Shown piece by piece: positions 37,524-46,478 of a stretch of 64,000 nucleotides of DNA. How positions within the stretch are numbered: the first letter of the stretch is position 1; each line of letters starts with the position of its first letter. Both the position numbers and the translations under genes were made by a program. The notes under the pieces were generated by a model that was given only the letters and a program-made list of their open reading frames with translations, searched no databases and was not told where the DNA came from. The DNA is taken from the NCBI RefSeq assembly GCF_000374045.1, contig NZ_KB893327.1, positions 41,216 to 105,215 on the forward strand, given 5' to 3'. Source of the DNA: Segetibacter koreensis DSM 18137 (GTDB lineage: Bacteria; Bacteroidota; Bacteroidia; Chitinophagales; Chitinophagaceae).

Positions 37524-37916
37524 TTAAATAACTTCCACTTCCTTCATATTCATACTTTTCTTCACCATCTCTTTATGCCTTGCTCCCCATTCGCTAAGTG
37601 CTTGTAGCACTCCACCCAGGGTTTCAGCATATTCGGTTAACTCGTACTCTACCACTACTGGTGTGCCAGTAAACACGTTTCGGCGTACAAAGCCGTTTAG
37701 TTCCAAATCTTTTAATTCTGTTGACAGCACTTTTGCAGAGATACCTTCAATCAATCGTTGCATTTCATTAAACCTCCGGTTGCCTTCTGTTAACGCAACA
37801 ATTATTCTTAGTTTCCACTTGCCACCAATTACATAAAGGGCATCTGCAACAGAATTGAGGGTGGCTTTGCATTCTGCTTCTGATGTAACCTCTTTGTCCA
37901 TTTTCAACTTAGCCAT
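37524..37916 (-). CDS. HxlR-family transcriptional regulator
   Basis: 130 residues. The winged-helix region includes VIGGKWKLRIIVALTEGNRR, FNEMQRLIEGISAKVLSTEL and VEYELTEYAETLGGVLQALS. HxlR regulators typically sense electrophiles, quinones or oxidants. It is divergent from a YceI remnant, a classic arrangement, with a palindrome in the shared spacer. It likely repressed or activated that gene. Confidence 0.9.
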   Translation of the reverse strand: MAKLKMDKEVTSEAECKATLNSVADALYVIGGKWKLRIIVALTEGNRRFNEMQRLIEGISAKVLSTELKDLELNGFVRRNVFTGTPVVVEYELTEYAETLGGVLQALSEWGARHKEMVKKSMNMKEVEVI

Positions 37917-37930
37917 AACATTTGTTTTAC

Positions 37931-38001
37931 TACTTACCTAAAGGTAACTACTAACCTTTTGTATAGTAGTTACTTTATGAAAGTAAAGGTAGGTAGTTTT
38001 G
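37931..38001 (+). promoter_or_regulatory. HxlR/YceI divergent promoter with palindromes
   Basis: TTACTTT-atg-AAAGTAA (37970-37986) is a perfect 7-3-7 inverted repeat. A second repeat is TACCT-aa-AGGTA near 37936-37947. The -7 box TAGTTTTG is at 37994-38001, ahead of the YceI start. These are probably HxlR operators. Confidence 0.55.
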
Positions 38002-38036
38002 CATTATCAAAGGAACAATCAAAAAAAACAACAATC

Positions 38037-38206
38037 ATGGCAACAACAAAATGGGTATTAGACCCAACGAACAGGAGTTAGGTTTTAAAATAAAGCATCT
38101 AATAATCAGCAATATTTCAGGATCGCTTAAAAGCTTCCAGGCAGAAGTAGAAACACAGGGCGAGGATTTTACTACAGCTCAAATCAAAGTTAAGCTGCTA
38201 TTTTAA
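38037..38206 (+). pseudogene. YceI-family gene, 5' fragment with frameshift
   Basis: MATTKWVLDPTNRS precedes a stop. Shifting frame gives ELGFKIKHLIISNISGSLKS, then EVETQGEDFTTAQIK, and the frame ends at 38206. These are the first 55 residues of a YceI-like periplasmic or lipid-binding protein. The rest is absent, replaced by a hairpin cassette. The divergent HxlR gene is intact. Confidence 0.72.
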
Positions 38207-38248
38207 AGGACGCTCTCGACTCTAATCCTCTTTAAAAGCTGAGTTGTC

Positions 38249-38673
38249 ACTTTCTTTTTCTTGAAAAAAAGAAAGTAACCAAAGAAAATTCAAGAAAGGA
38301 ATGAAACAGCCCATTCCTTTCGCCGTTCCCTGATTAAGCTTCTGTACTACTGTGGCGGCTGCAACATTTGGTTTTCATGCTTATTCCTTTGAAGAGACTT
38401 TAAGTCGTGAGACTATTTTTCTACAATGTGTCTTCCAGAACGGCTCTTCCCTCGACCTTCGAAAAAAGGCGTTAAGAAAATGGATAGTTAGGGAGTTAAG
38501 AAATGAAATAGATGTTACTGAAGTTTGGGAGTGTTTATAGATCGTAAGTCCTCCTAAAGCCGAATCTTATTCTTGCGGTGTGACTTATTTCATTTTAGAC
38601 CGAGCTATCCATTTTTAGCCATTTTTCGCAGTTTTGATTTTTTTGTTTCTTTTTTTATCACGAAAAAAAGAAA
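38249..38673. repeat. Hairpin-bounded cassette (REP-like)
   Basis: Several inverted repeats are nested here. H1 is ACTTTCTTTTT / AAAAAGAAAGT (38249-38276). H2 is GAAAGGAATG / CATTCCTTTC (38294-38321). H3 is a long arm, AAAATGGATAG with AAATGAAATA (38477-38511), facing its complement at 38584-38615. H4 is TTTCTTTTTTT / AAAAAAAGAAA (38646-38673). A 62-codon frame at 38352-38540 lies inside but resembles no protein. It may be a folded RNA or a transposed repeat unit. Confidence 0.6.
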
Positions 38674-38747
38674 AACAGTACACGATCAGTATAACATGGA
38701 CAACTCACCTCTTTTAAACACGAATGTTTAATAATAAAAGAAAATTT

Positions 38748-39620
38748 ATGTCTATAAAAAGAAAATTGGTAAGAATAGAAACGCCTAAACCTCAACCGGG
38801 TTTTCTCGGTCCTGATCATACGAAACGTGCTGTAGTATCGGGTGGCTTTTCCGCAAGTGATCCATTTATATTGCTAATGGACGATGACTTAGACAAGAAG
38901 GATAACACGCCTGTTGGCGGCGCTCATCCGCATGCAGGTTTTGAAACTGTCTCTTTGCTGTTAGAAGGCGAAGTAGGTGATGCCGCACATACCATGAAGA
39001 GTGGCGACTTCCAGATAATGACTGCAGGCAGTGGTATTGTGCATACAGAAACAATCGACAAGGCTGCTACCATGCGCCTGTTACAACTATGGATTAATCT
39101 GTCAAAGAAAGACAGGTTAGCCACACCAAGAGTGCAGGATTTGCCTTTGGAGCATGCTCCAACTTTAAATGAAAGGGGAGTGCATATAAAAGTGTATAGC
39201 GGCTCTCTTGCAGGTTTGACTTCGCCTATTGAAAACTATACTCCGATGGTGATTGCTGATGTTACCATTGAAATGGATGTTACAACTACACTTGATATAC
39301 CCGCAAACTTCAACACCTTCTTATATGTTTTGGATGGGAGTGTGGTGATTGGTGAAGATGAAAAAGGATTGAACAAGTACCAGGTGGGATGGTTGGATAT
39401 GGGAACGGATAATGCAGCAAGTGAGTTGAAGTTAACAGCGGGCAAAGAAGGAGTTTGCTTTTCGCTATATGCAGGGAAACCAACTGGCGACACAATCGTT
39501 TCACATGGTCCCTTCATTGCAGATAGTCAGGAGGACATCATGCGTTTTTATAGCGAATACAGGCAGGGGAAAATGAAACACATATCAAGGGTACCTGAAA
39601 GTCAGAGACTGAGTTGGTAG
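38748..39620 (+). CDS. Pirin-family protein
   Basis: 290 residues from ATG 38748. The N-terminal cupin has the metal-site pattern HPHAGFETV and HTMKSGD, followed by HTETI. The C-terminal cupin ends near KHISRVPESQRLSW. Pirins bind Fe(II) or similar metals; some oxidise quercetin or act as redox sensors. ATG 38724 would add eight residues of weak likeness. It is followed 58 bp later by the luciferase-like gene, possibly one operon. Confidence 0.9.
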   Translation: MSIKRKLVRIETPKPQPGFLGPDHTKRAVVSGGFSASDPFILLMDDDLDKKDNTPVGGAHPHAGFETVSLLLEGEVGDAAHTMKSGDFQIMTAGSGIVHTETIDKAATMRLLQLWINLSKKDRLATPRVQDLPLEHAPTLNERGVHIKVYSGSLAGLTSPIENYTPMVIADVTIEMDVTTTLDIPANFNTFLYVLDGSVVIGEDEKGLNKYQVGWLDMGTDNAASELKLTAGKEGVCFSLYAGKPTGDTIVSHGPFIADSQEDIMRFYSEYRQGKMKHISRVPESQRLSW

Positions 39621-39678
39621 GCATTGAACAAACAAATAAATCATAGCAAGTACCTTCGTAAAATTAAAAATCATTAGT

Positions 39679-40728
39679 ATGGAATTAGGTGTTGGAATGT
39701 TTGGAGATCTGCACATTAATAGTAAAGGCGAGGTGCAGCCTGCACAACAGCGGATGCAGGAATTTATAGAAGAGATCAAATTGATGGATGAAGTAGGCCT
39801 TGATTTCTTTGGCATCGGGGAACATCATCGGCCGGACTATGCAGTCTCGACACCCGAAATTATATTGGCTGCAGCAGCAACCGTAACAAAGAACATTAAA
39901 CTTGGAAGCGCTGTTTCAGTATTAAGTTCATCTGATCCTGTTCGATTGTATCAAAGTTTTGCTACTGTAGATTTAATCAGCAACGGACGTGCTGAACTGA
40001 TGGTAGGTCGCGGAAGTTTCACGGAGTCTTTTCCTCTGTTTGGCTATCACCTCCAAGATTACAACGAGTTGTTTGAGGAAAAACTGGAGTTGCTGCTGCA
40101 GATCAATAAGCAGCCCCGTGTGACATGGAAAGGCAAGTTCCGCTCTGCGTTGGAGAATCAGCAGGTATTACCACGTGCAGTGAATGATGCATTAGATATA
40201 TGGGTAGCGGTTGGCGGTACGCCGGAGTCGGTAGTTAGAGCTGCAAAGTTTAACCTGCCGGTGATCTTTGCTATTATTGGTGGTAACCCAGCGCAGTTCA
40301 AGCCGCTATTCGACTATTACAGAAAAGCACTTCAGCATTTTGGTCATGGCACAGAAACACTACAAGTAGGTGTACATATACATTCGTTTTTTGGGGACAA
40401 TAGCAGGCAAATCGCAGACGACTACTATCCAACATATGCAGCGCAGATGAACCGCATTGGCAAGCAGAGGGGATGGCCAGCATACACAAAGCAACAGTTT
40501 GAACAAGGGCGTTCACCACAAGGCCATCTCATTATTGGCGATGCTAATGAAGCTGTCGATAAAATACTTCACATGCAAGAGATGTTTGGCCTCACCCGCT
40601 TTTCCGCCCACATGGATGTTGGTGGACCATCACATGAATCAATGATGAAAACTATTGAAATCTTTGGGACGAAGATTGCCCCCAAGGTGAGAGAAGCTTT
40701 GGGAATTAGGGCAACAGAGCAAGTTTAA
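39679..40728 (+). CDS. LLM-class flavin-dependent oxidoreductase
   Basis: 349 residues, luciferase-like TIM barrel. MELGVGMFGDLHINSKGEVQ, GLDFFGIGEHHRPDYAV, VSVLSSSDPVRLYQSFATV and GRAELMVGRGSFTESFPLFG are all typical. It probably reduces or oxidises with FMN or F420-like cofactor; in Bacteroidota FMN is more likely. It follows the pirin gene on the same strand. Confidence 0.92.
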   Translation: MELGVGMFGDLHINSKGEVQPAQQRMQEFIEEIKLMDEVGLDFFGIGEHHRPDYAVSTPEIILAAAATVTKNIKLGSAVSVLSSSDPVRLYQSFATVDLISNGRAELMVGRGSFTESFPLFGYHLQDYNELFEEKLELLLQINKQPRVTWKGKFRSALENQQVLPRAVNDALDIWVAVGGTPESVVRAAKFNLPVIFAIIGGNPAQFKPLFDYYRKALQHFGHGTETLQVGVHIHSFFGDNSRQIADDYYPTYAAQMNRIGKQRGWPAYTKQQFEQGRSPQGHLIIGDANEAVDKILHMQEMFGLTRFSAHMDVGGPSHESMMKTIEIFGTKIAPKVREALGIRATEQV

Positions 40729-40854
40729 GGGAATGATTTTGTTTTGGGAAGTAAAGAACAGGTAATTTGCATATATTTTAATTTAGGAACAAGATTTGAA
40801 ATAAGTAGTCTAAAGCCCAAAGCAAGTACATCACGCCGCTTAACAATTGATACT

Positions 40855-41139
40855 ATGGATGAATATTTATGCATTAATGATGTTTTCACAGCTGAGCAAA
40901 AGCGTGGCTTTGAAAATTTGCCGGTAAAGGGTGAAACTTACACTTTGAAAGAAGAGGTTAAGTCTACTATTGATAATAAGATAGGTTTAGTATTTTACGA
41001 GCTTCCAAACCCCAGCCATCCAAATGGACAAGAGTATTCTTTTAGACCAAGTAGATTTGTGAAAGTTGATAAAACAAAAGGACAAACTGAACTAGTTGAA
41101 GAAAAAGAGCTTGTTTATGTTTTGGAAAAGAACAAATGA
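40855..41139 (+). CDS. Hypothetical protein, first of a coupled pair
   Basis: 94 residues from ATG 40855 (MDEYLCINDVFTAEQKRGFE, then GETYTLKEEVKSTIDNKIG). An upstream TTG at 40744 would make a 131-residue product and is doubtful. A beta-rich small domain seems likely. It overlaps the next gene by four bases (ATGA), so translation is coupled. No family is recognised; similar small proteins often appear on mobile elements. Confidence 0.5.
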   Translation: MDEYLCINDVFTAEQKRGFENLPVKGETYTLKEEVKSTIDNKIGLVFYELPNPSHPNGQEYSFRPSRFVKVDKTKGQTELVEEKELVYVLEKNK

Positions 41140-41369
41140 CGCTAAGACAAACCATAATGTTTTTTCCAAAAGGTGAAACCGAAGTTGTAAAAATTGAGAT
41201 TTACGTTTACGATGATAGCTCAGGCGATAATGGCTTTTGGAACGTAGATACAAATAAGGTAGCATTAACGCCTTCACTTTATTCTCAATTCAGAAGCCTC
41301 GATACTCAAGTAGCACAAAGAAAGTTTTTTGAGCAGTTAAGGAAAGTCAGTTCAACTTCATTAACCTAG
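41136..41369 (+). CDS. Hypothetical protein, second of a coupled pair
   Basis: 77 residues (MTLRQTIMFFPKGETEVVKI, then DDSSGDNGFWNVDTNKVALT). ATG 41136 overlaps the stop of the upstream gene. An acidic linker with D-rich loops could bind a metal, but this is only an impression. Function unknown. Confidence 0.45.
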   Translation: MTLRQTIMFFPKGETEVVKIEIYVYDDSSGDNGFWNVDTNKVALTPSLYSQFRSLDTQVAQRKFFEQLRKVSSTSLT

Positions 41370-41554
41370 AGTTTGAAGTTTTAGAAATTAATACGAGTGC
41401 AGGTTCCACATTCCACAGCGAATACTGCTGGATAATTACAAAACCTACACCTTGTTAAGATTTCGCTGCATTTTTGTGTGGTGGATTTTTCGATGTCGCA
41501 TTATTATGCAGTAACAGGTTCAAAAAGAAAACCTTCACCAATACGAGTTATTTC

Positions 41555-42394
41555 ATGATGGTTCATCTTATCGACGGCACCTATGAATTGTTCCGGCACT
41601 TCTACGGTCTCCGCAGCTTCAACAAGGGCAATGACAAACAATTTGGAGCCGTAGTTGGCGTGCTTTATGGGGTATTGGAAAGGATCGAAAAAGGTGCGAC
41701 TCATCTAGGCGTCGCAACAGATCATGTTATTGAGTCGTTCCGTAATAAACTTTGGAGCGAATATAAAACCGGGCAGGGCATAGAACCGGTCCTGTTTGCA
41801 CAATTCCATCCTCTGGAAGAAGCATTAACGTTGATGGGTGTTGTGGTGTGGCCTATGAATGAGCTGGAAGCAGATGATGCACTAGCGTCTGCTGCGCACC
41901 TGGCTGCTGCCAATCCGCAGGTTGAAAAAGTATGTATCTGGACACCGGATAAAGATTTGGCGCAGTGCGTGCGGGAAGATCGCGTAGTGCAGGTCGACAG
42001 CCGGGCTAAAGCGATAAGAGATGCAGACGCTGTTTTCAATAAATTTGGCGTTACACCTGTACTCATTCCCGATTATCTTGCCCTTGTTGGCGATAGCGCT
42101 GATGGATATCCCGGCATCTCGGGTGTTGGCAAGCGGAGTGCAACCAGGCTGTTGAACAGATATGGGCCAATCGAAAATTTCCCGTCAGAGGTGCTGGGAC
42201 AACAACGTGAAAAAGCATTGCTGTTCAAACGCCTTGCTACGTTGAGAATGGATGAACCACTATTCACCGATGTTAACGAGCTGCAGTGGCGAGGTCCTAC
42301 TTCAGCTTTCGCTGAGTTTGCTATAAAAATCGGCGAACCAGCTTTGGGTGAACGGACAAACAAAGTCGCGGCAAAAGTTATTCAACATCAGTAA
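41555..42394 (+). CDS. 5'-3' exonuclease (PolA N-terminal domain-like), stand-alone
   Basis: 279 residues from ATG 41555 (MMVHLIDGTYELFRHFYGLR). Key metal-binding patterns include ELEADDALASAA, WTPDKDLAQC and LVGDSADGYPGISGVGKRSA, the last being the H3TH DNA-binding motif. It matches the 5'-nuclease domain of DNA polymerase I without a polymerase part. Base composition is visibly more GC-rich than neighbours, suggesting a different origin. It may take part in repair or RNA primer removal. Confidence 0.9.
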   Translation: MMVHLIDGTYELFRHFYGLRSFNKGNDKQFGAVVGVLYGVLERIEKGATHLGVATDHVIESFRNKLWSEYKTGQGIEPVLFAQFHPLEEALTLMGVVVWPMNELEADDALASAAHLAAANPQVEKVCIWTPDKDLAQCVREDRVVQVDSRAKAIRDADAVFNKFGVTPVLIPDYLALVGDSADGYPGISGVGKRSATRLLNRYGPIENFPSEVLGQQREKALLFKRLATLRMDEPLFTDVNELQWRGPTSAFAEFAIKIGEPALGERTNKVAAKVIQHQ

Positions 42395-42794
42395 GATTGC
42401 CCCGGGAAGCAATTTAAGAGAACGTGGTAGCTATAAGGGTCGAATGGTGATTGCTGCTCTTAACATATCTACTCTCCTCAACTTATCCTTCCATTTTAAC
42501 AACCCCGGCATTCCTGCTGAGACAACTACTTTATAGTACAAGTGTGCGACCAACGATGCCCAATTGAAACTTTACTGCTGACTACATAAAAAATACGTTA
42601 CTCTTTAATCATCATTCCCTCATCCTTTACCTACTCCAACAATTTTTACTGACAGTTACGTTCACTTTTAGCGATGCCAATAAGTCTGACTACATTTCCA
42701 TCATTTTTATCACCCAGGAAACAAGCAAATGGAGTTCATCATCTGCTGCATCAAACACCATTCATCATGTACCTGTAGAATTAAACCCTAAGTT
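42395..42794. other. Intergenic region with repeat copy 2
   Basis: Apart from the dispersed repeat at 42522-42593, nothing is recognised. Confidence 0.4.
42522..42593 (+). repeat. Dispersed intergenic repeat, copy 2
   Basis: It shares the block order of the copy at 37444-37518 in the same orientation; together they bracket about 5 kb. Confidence 0.65.
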
Positions 42795-43619
42795 TTATCG
42801 TCCTTTCAGTAGCTTTCCGAACTCGTACCAATCGAATCCTTTCTCAACGCGGTTATGCCTCAGCGCAGGAATCTGTGTTGTGATTAAAAGGGCAGTTCCA
42901 TTTAAATCCGCCCGATGATGCTGTGGGATTTCTCGCTTTATTGCCTTAACCATCTTGAATCTCGCGCTAGGAAAGAACTCTTGCACAGATTTTTTTAGCA
43001 AGTTGATGTTATCCATACCGTACATTAGGACAACTTCTGGCTTATAGACAATTATGTTTTTGAGGATCCGATTTATGCGTTTAGAATAGATGTAGTCCTC
43101 GTATAATGCTCGGCTTTTGAGAAAAGGAAATTGGGGCAGCTCGAGCCAGGCATAATACCAGGCATGGTTGTGAGCAGGAAGGGGAAATAGCGGTATCAAG
43201 GCCTCCTTGGGCGGTGATGGTAAGGCAAATGAGTTTTTCTGATACGTGAGCAGATCAGGAAGTTTTTGGTTTTGGTATCCATGGACAAAGGCGATGAGGT
43301 TTTTCCACCCACCGTGCAACGTTGCATGGCTACCAAACCGCTGGTCGTTGAGGTTTGTGAATCTCTCGGCTCGCGGCCCATCCAATCGGAATTCTACATG
43401 ATTGTACAGTTGACGGATGTCGCAGAGGGTGTCCATATTCGACTCTTGCAAGTTGTAAAAGTAGTTTAGCTTTTCGGCTACTTCTTCGGGTACATCACCC
43501 CCGGGTTCTTCATAGCCAACGAACCAGAACCTGGCGTGCCAGGATCCGTATCCGTAAAAATTATCTAACCAGTATTTGAGCGCTTTCGCTTCAATTAGCA
43601 TGGCCTGAAAGTTAATCAA
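42795..43619 (-). CDS. Uncharacterised protein, possible uracil-DNA-glycosylase-like fold
   Basis: 274 residues. ARFWFVGYEEPGGDVPEEVA resembles the first motif of UDG-like proteins (GLEPGG). PEVVLMYGMDNINLLKKS is in the usual place for the middle strand, and TALLITTQIPALRHNRVEKG could be the last loop. No catalytic residue can be assigned with confidence. No neighbour is informative, and it lies alone on the minus strand. The fold inference is tentative. Confidence 0.5.
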   Translation of the reverse strand: MINFQAMLIEAKALKYWLDNFYGYGSWHARFWFVGYEEPGGDVPEEVAEKLNYFYNLQESNMDTLCDIRQLYNHVEFRLDGPRAERFTNLNDQRFGSHATLHGGWKNLIAFVHGYQNQKLPDLLTYQKNSFALPSPPKEALIPLFPLPAHNHAWYYAWLELPQFPFLKSRALYEDYIYSKRINRILKNIIVYKPEVVLMYGMDNINLLKKSVQEFFPSARFKMVKAIKREIPQHHRADLNGTALLITTQIPALRHNRVEKGFDWYEFGKLLKGR

Positions 43620-43978
43620 TCATGGCCGCCTTTAATCGAAAATCATACTTCGGAGCAAGTACTGTTATAGAAATAAGTTGTTAACAATTTCAATTTCTAC
43701 CGGACCTTGCGTTAAACCCTTTGGTGATCCTTCCTGACACCTAACCAGCCAGAGGGTTTCAATGCCGGAAAATACTTCGTCTAAGCCAGGTCTTTAGAGC
43801 AAAGCCTTGTTGGTTAACATGAGACCCCGCAGTGGATGGGGGGCGATGCATAGCACGAAAAGAAGATTTTTGCAAGGCGCCGCTTTCAACGGGTTAATAA
43901 ACCATAAAAAAAACAAGACATTAATTAGTGCGTTTCATATTTTGAAAAAGCAATCAAATCAAAACATTTATTCTATTC
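43620..43978. other. Intergenic stretch
   Basis: A frame at 43846 (MHSTKRRFLQGAAFNGLINH) has a twin-Arg-like start, but it is short and not convincing. Nothing else is recognised. Confidence 0.3.
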
Positions 43979-45220
43979 ATGTATAATCAAATTATCCGGT
44001 CACGCAACCGTTATCTTATAAATTTGCCCGCGGTGGTCGTTTTTCTCGGCGCATTGGTTTTGCTTGCTTCCTGCGATAGTTCACCAACTGAACACTATGC
44101 TTTATTACGCGACTCGGCACTGATACAATTGCCGTTGAAAGTGTAACCCGCGAGGGCAATTTGGTAACGAGTGATGAAGTTGACCGGTTTCCACTAGTGC
44201 GAGTACGACATACTGTAATTCATCTCAACCCTGACGGCAGTATTAAACACCTTGTCATGGATATTCATACGCCCGGTTTGCCGGCAGATCGGCGTGGACT
44301 AAAAGTGACCGCTGATGTTACCGCCGATAAGGTGCACATCTCCAAAACGGATGGCACGGGCACATTGAAGCGTGACTTTGCAACAGGTGGCGCTATAGTG
44401 GAAGCGCATGTGCCACAAATGTACAGCCTCTATGAACTTTACTTCGCAGCGGCACTAAAGCATGCGACAGCATCAAAACTTGAAGCGGGTAAACCCGTGC
44501 AAATACGGCAGTTTTATATTGATCGACAATTCGATCGCTTTCCATTGGGGCGAGGTAGTGTAACACCGCGCGGTAGTGGCAAGGCGGAGATAGCCCACGA
44601 CTGGCTTTCCGGTACAGGGGAGGCAACAATGGACTCTACCAATCATTTGCTCAACTACTCCGGTCACCGCACACATATAAGGTAGATGTGAGCCGCCTGC
44701 CCTCTCCGCCCGAGATAAAAAGTATCGCTGACCGGTTTGAAGCTGTGGAAGCAAAAAAGGGAATCGTGAAGGAAATAAGTGTACGGGATACAATGCGGGC
44801 ACAAATTGGCAATGCTATGTTTACCATCGATTACGGCCGCCCACGTATGCGTGGACGCGAGTTGCTGGGTGATGTATTACCCTACAACTATGTCTGGCGT
44901 ACAGGAGCCAATGCAGCAACGCAGTTTACAACGTCGTTGCCGATCAAGCTTGCCGGAATGCAAATACCGCGGGAACCTACACATTGTGGACTGTGCCACA
45001 CACAACCTCAGTTGATCTGATCGTAAACAAGCAGACTGGCCAGTGGGGCACTGACTATAACCCCTTACATAACCTGCGCATAGCAAGAATTACCAGTCAG
45101 GCACTTCCAGCGCCGATAGAAGTGTTTACAATTTCCATCATTCCAGATAACTTAAAACATGGAACACTTATAATGGAATGGGGTCTTTTTAGGTGGACGG
45201 CACCAATAGAAGTGCAATGA
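43979..45220 (+). pseudogene. DUF2911 lipoprotein gene with three frameshifts
   Basis: The first frame (43979) gives a signal with VVVFLGALVLLASC. The second continues GTDTIAVESVTREGNLVTSD from about 44120 to 44660. The third gives DVSRLPSPPEIKSIADRFEA and GRPRMRGRELLGDVLPYNYV, then the DUF2911 core WRTGANAATQFT. The fourth gives GTYTLWTVPHTTSVDLIVNK and GQWGTDYNP, ending at 45220. All domains are present, so the gene was lost recently or the sequence has errors. DUF2911 proteins are secreted and of unknown function. Confidence 0.85.
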
Positions 45221-45530
45221 GGTTCTACCTGGTTATAAGCTACACTTAAAATAGTGTAGCCAGCAGTCGAAGGATCAATAGCTTTTCATACTTCACGAAC
45301 CCTGCGTCAATGCGTACGGAAGATTCTGCAGATTTCGAGTACTACAGCTTAATCTTCCGGTTAATTTTCGTTAGAAGCTGTACGGGAAGTGCATATACCT
45401 TAAAAGGTACAAAAAAGGCAATTATAAAAATACTATACCCTTAACGGTATATGTAGTAGTAGAGTTATTTGTTATGGTAGCGCAAATAAATAAAAACGTA
45501 TAAGAGCTACGGGATATTGAGCATGTGCAT
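45221..45530. other. Intergenic stretch
   Basis: Small palindromes ACCTTAAAAGGT near 45398 and a TACCCTTAACGGTA-like repeat near 45436 are seen. No gene is recognised. Confidence 0.35.
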
Positions 45531-45698
45531 CTAAACCAATCCGTCAAAATATTTTTAAGTAGTTAAAACATTTGTATGTGCTAAACTTTGACTGGCAAAA
45601 GCCAGAGGAGCATCGACTGTGACTAAAACGGTAGCAAATGAATGCCTTGCTACATGAGTAGGAAATTTGAACTCAAATCCTAATTCAACACCAACCTG
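45531..45698 (-). pseudogene. Tyrosine-recombinase (integrase) C-terminal remnant
   Basis: On the minus strand: KFPTHVARHSFATVLVTVDA, then SQSLAHTNVLTT, an in-frame stop, then KYFDGLV. The ARHSFAT motif carries the catalytic His and Arg. LAHTNVLTT matches the LGHxxxxTT motif before the nucleophile Tyr, here KYF. A stop between them and no upstream sequence show it is a relic. Confidence 0.7.
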
Positions 45699-45732
45699 GT
45701 AAATTTAATAAAACTCCGATACCAATATACCC

Positions 45733-45764
45733 CAATCCTGTCCAAAATTTAGACAGGATTGTTT
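45733..45764. terminator. Perfect 10-bp stem-loop
   Basis: CAATCCTGTC pairs perfectly with GACAGGATTG around a 9-base loop and is followed by TTT. It lies at the boundary of the mobile-element graveyard. Confidence 0.5.
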
Positions 45765-45959
45765 GAGCTAACTCTACTTAATTTCGCTATCATACTGAAG
45801 TGTCTCAATCGAGCACATGCTAATAATTAAGATTAAGGAAGTTATTGGGATTGTAATTAATTGATAGTATAATTCAACTATTGCATCATTCAAACTATTT
45901 TTAAAACATGAATTAACATATATTGATGTTACTAATCTAAAAATAAAAATTGTGTGTTT

Positions 45960-46220
45960 ATGGAAAGAGCTTTCAGAAAATCAGCAGAGGACACATATCC
46001 TAAAAAAATCTTTTCTCATCAACTTATAACCTTTGAAGACCTACAGGAGTTCAAAAAACAATTATTAGTAGAGTTGTTGAAGGCTATAAAGCCAGCAACA
46101 AGTATAACAACAAAAAGGTGGCTGAAGTCTCATGAAGTGAGACGATTTCTAAAAATCTCTCCTGGTACTTTACAGACACTTAAGTCTTCGGGCGTTGTTC
46201 CCTACCAGAAGGAGAAGTAA
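45960..46220 (+). CDS. Excisionase-like HTH protein, 3' end replaced by IS6 sequence
   Basis: 86 residues from ATG 45960; a GTG at 45954 is weaker. The protein has a helical N-half (FEDLQEFKKQLLVELLKAIK) and an HTH of the MerR-like, excisionase-type form (KRWLKSHEVRRFLKISPGTL, LQTLKSSGVVPYQ). After residue ~82 the normal beta-wing is missing and the frame runs into the IS6 remnant. Such proteins accompany integrases on mobilizable elements, and an integrase relic lies upstream. Confidence 0.65.
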   Translation: MERAFRKSAEDTYPKKIFSHQLITFEDLQEFKKQLLVELLKAIKPATSITTKRWLKSHEVRRFLKISPGTLQTLKSSGVVPYQKEK

Positions 46221-46476
46221 ATTAGCAGTGCATAAATTTCTTTCAAAAGCAATTAGTAATAATCGGTGTCCCAAAGTGGTTAATATTGATAAGAGTGGAG
46301 CTAATAAGGAAACCATCAGAACTTACAATAACAGGTCCTTAAAGAAGATAAGGATAAGACAGTGTAAGTATTTAAATAATAGGGTAAAAGGGATTATAGA
46401 TTTATAAAGTGGAGAATTCAAAATGTGCTTGGTTATAAGAGTTTTGAATCAGCATCAAGGACGTTGGTAGGAATAG
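46204..46476 (+). mobile_element. IS6-family transposase remnant, copy B1
   Basis: RRSKLAVHKFLSKAISNNRC, then VVNIDKSGANKETIRTYNNR, then IRQCKYLNNRVKG, followed by a frameshift and the end of the gene. The catalytic Asp in IDKSGAN is kept, but the Glu of the VEGDHR motif is lost. The left end is fused to the HTH gene. Confidence 0.82.
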
Positions 46477-46478
46477 AC

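Noticed and set aside
38352..38540. 62-codon frame inside the hairpin cassette
   Set aside because: No family resemblance, GTG start, and it overlaps one arm of a long inverted repeat.
43846..43980. Twin-arginine-like short frame
   Set aside because: Only a weak start motif and no mature protein.
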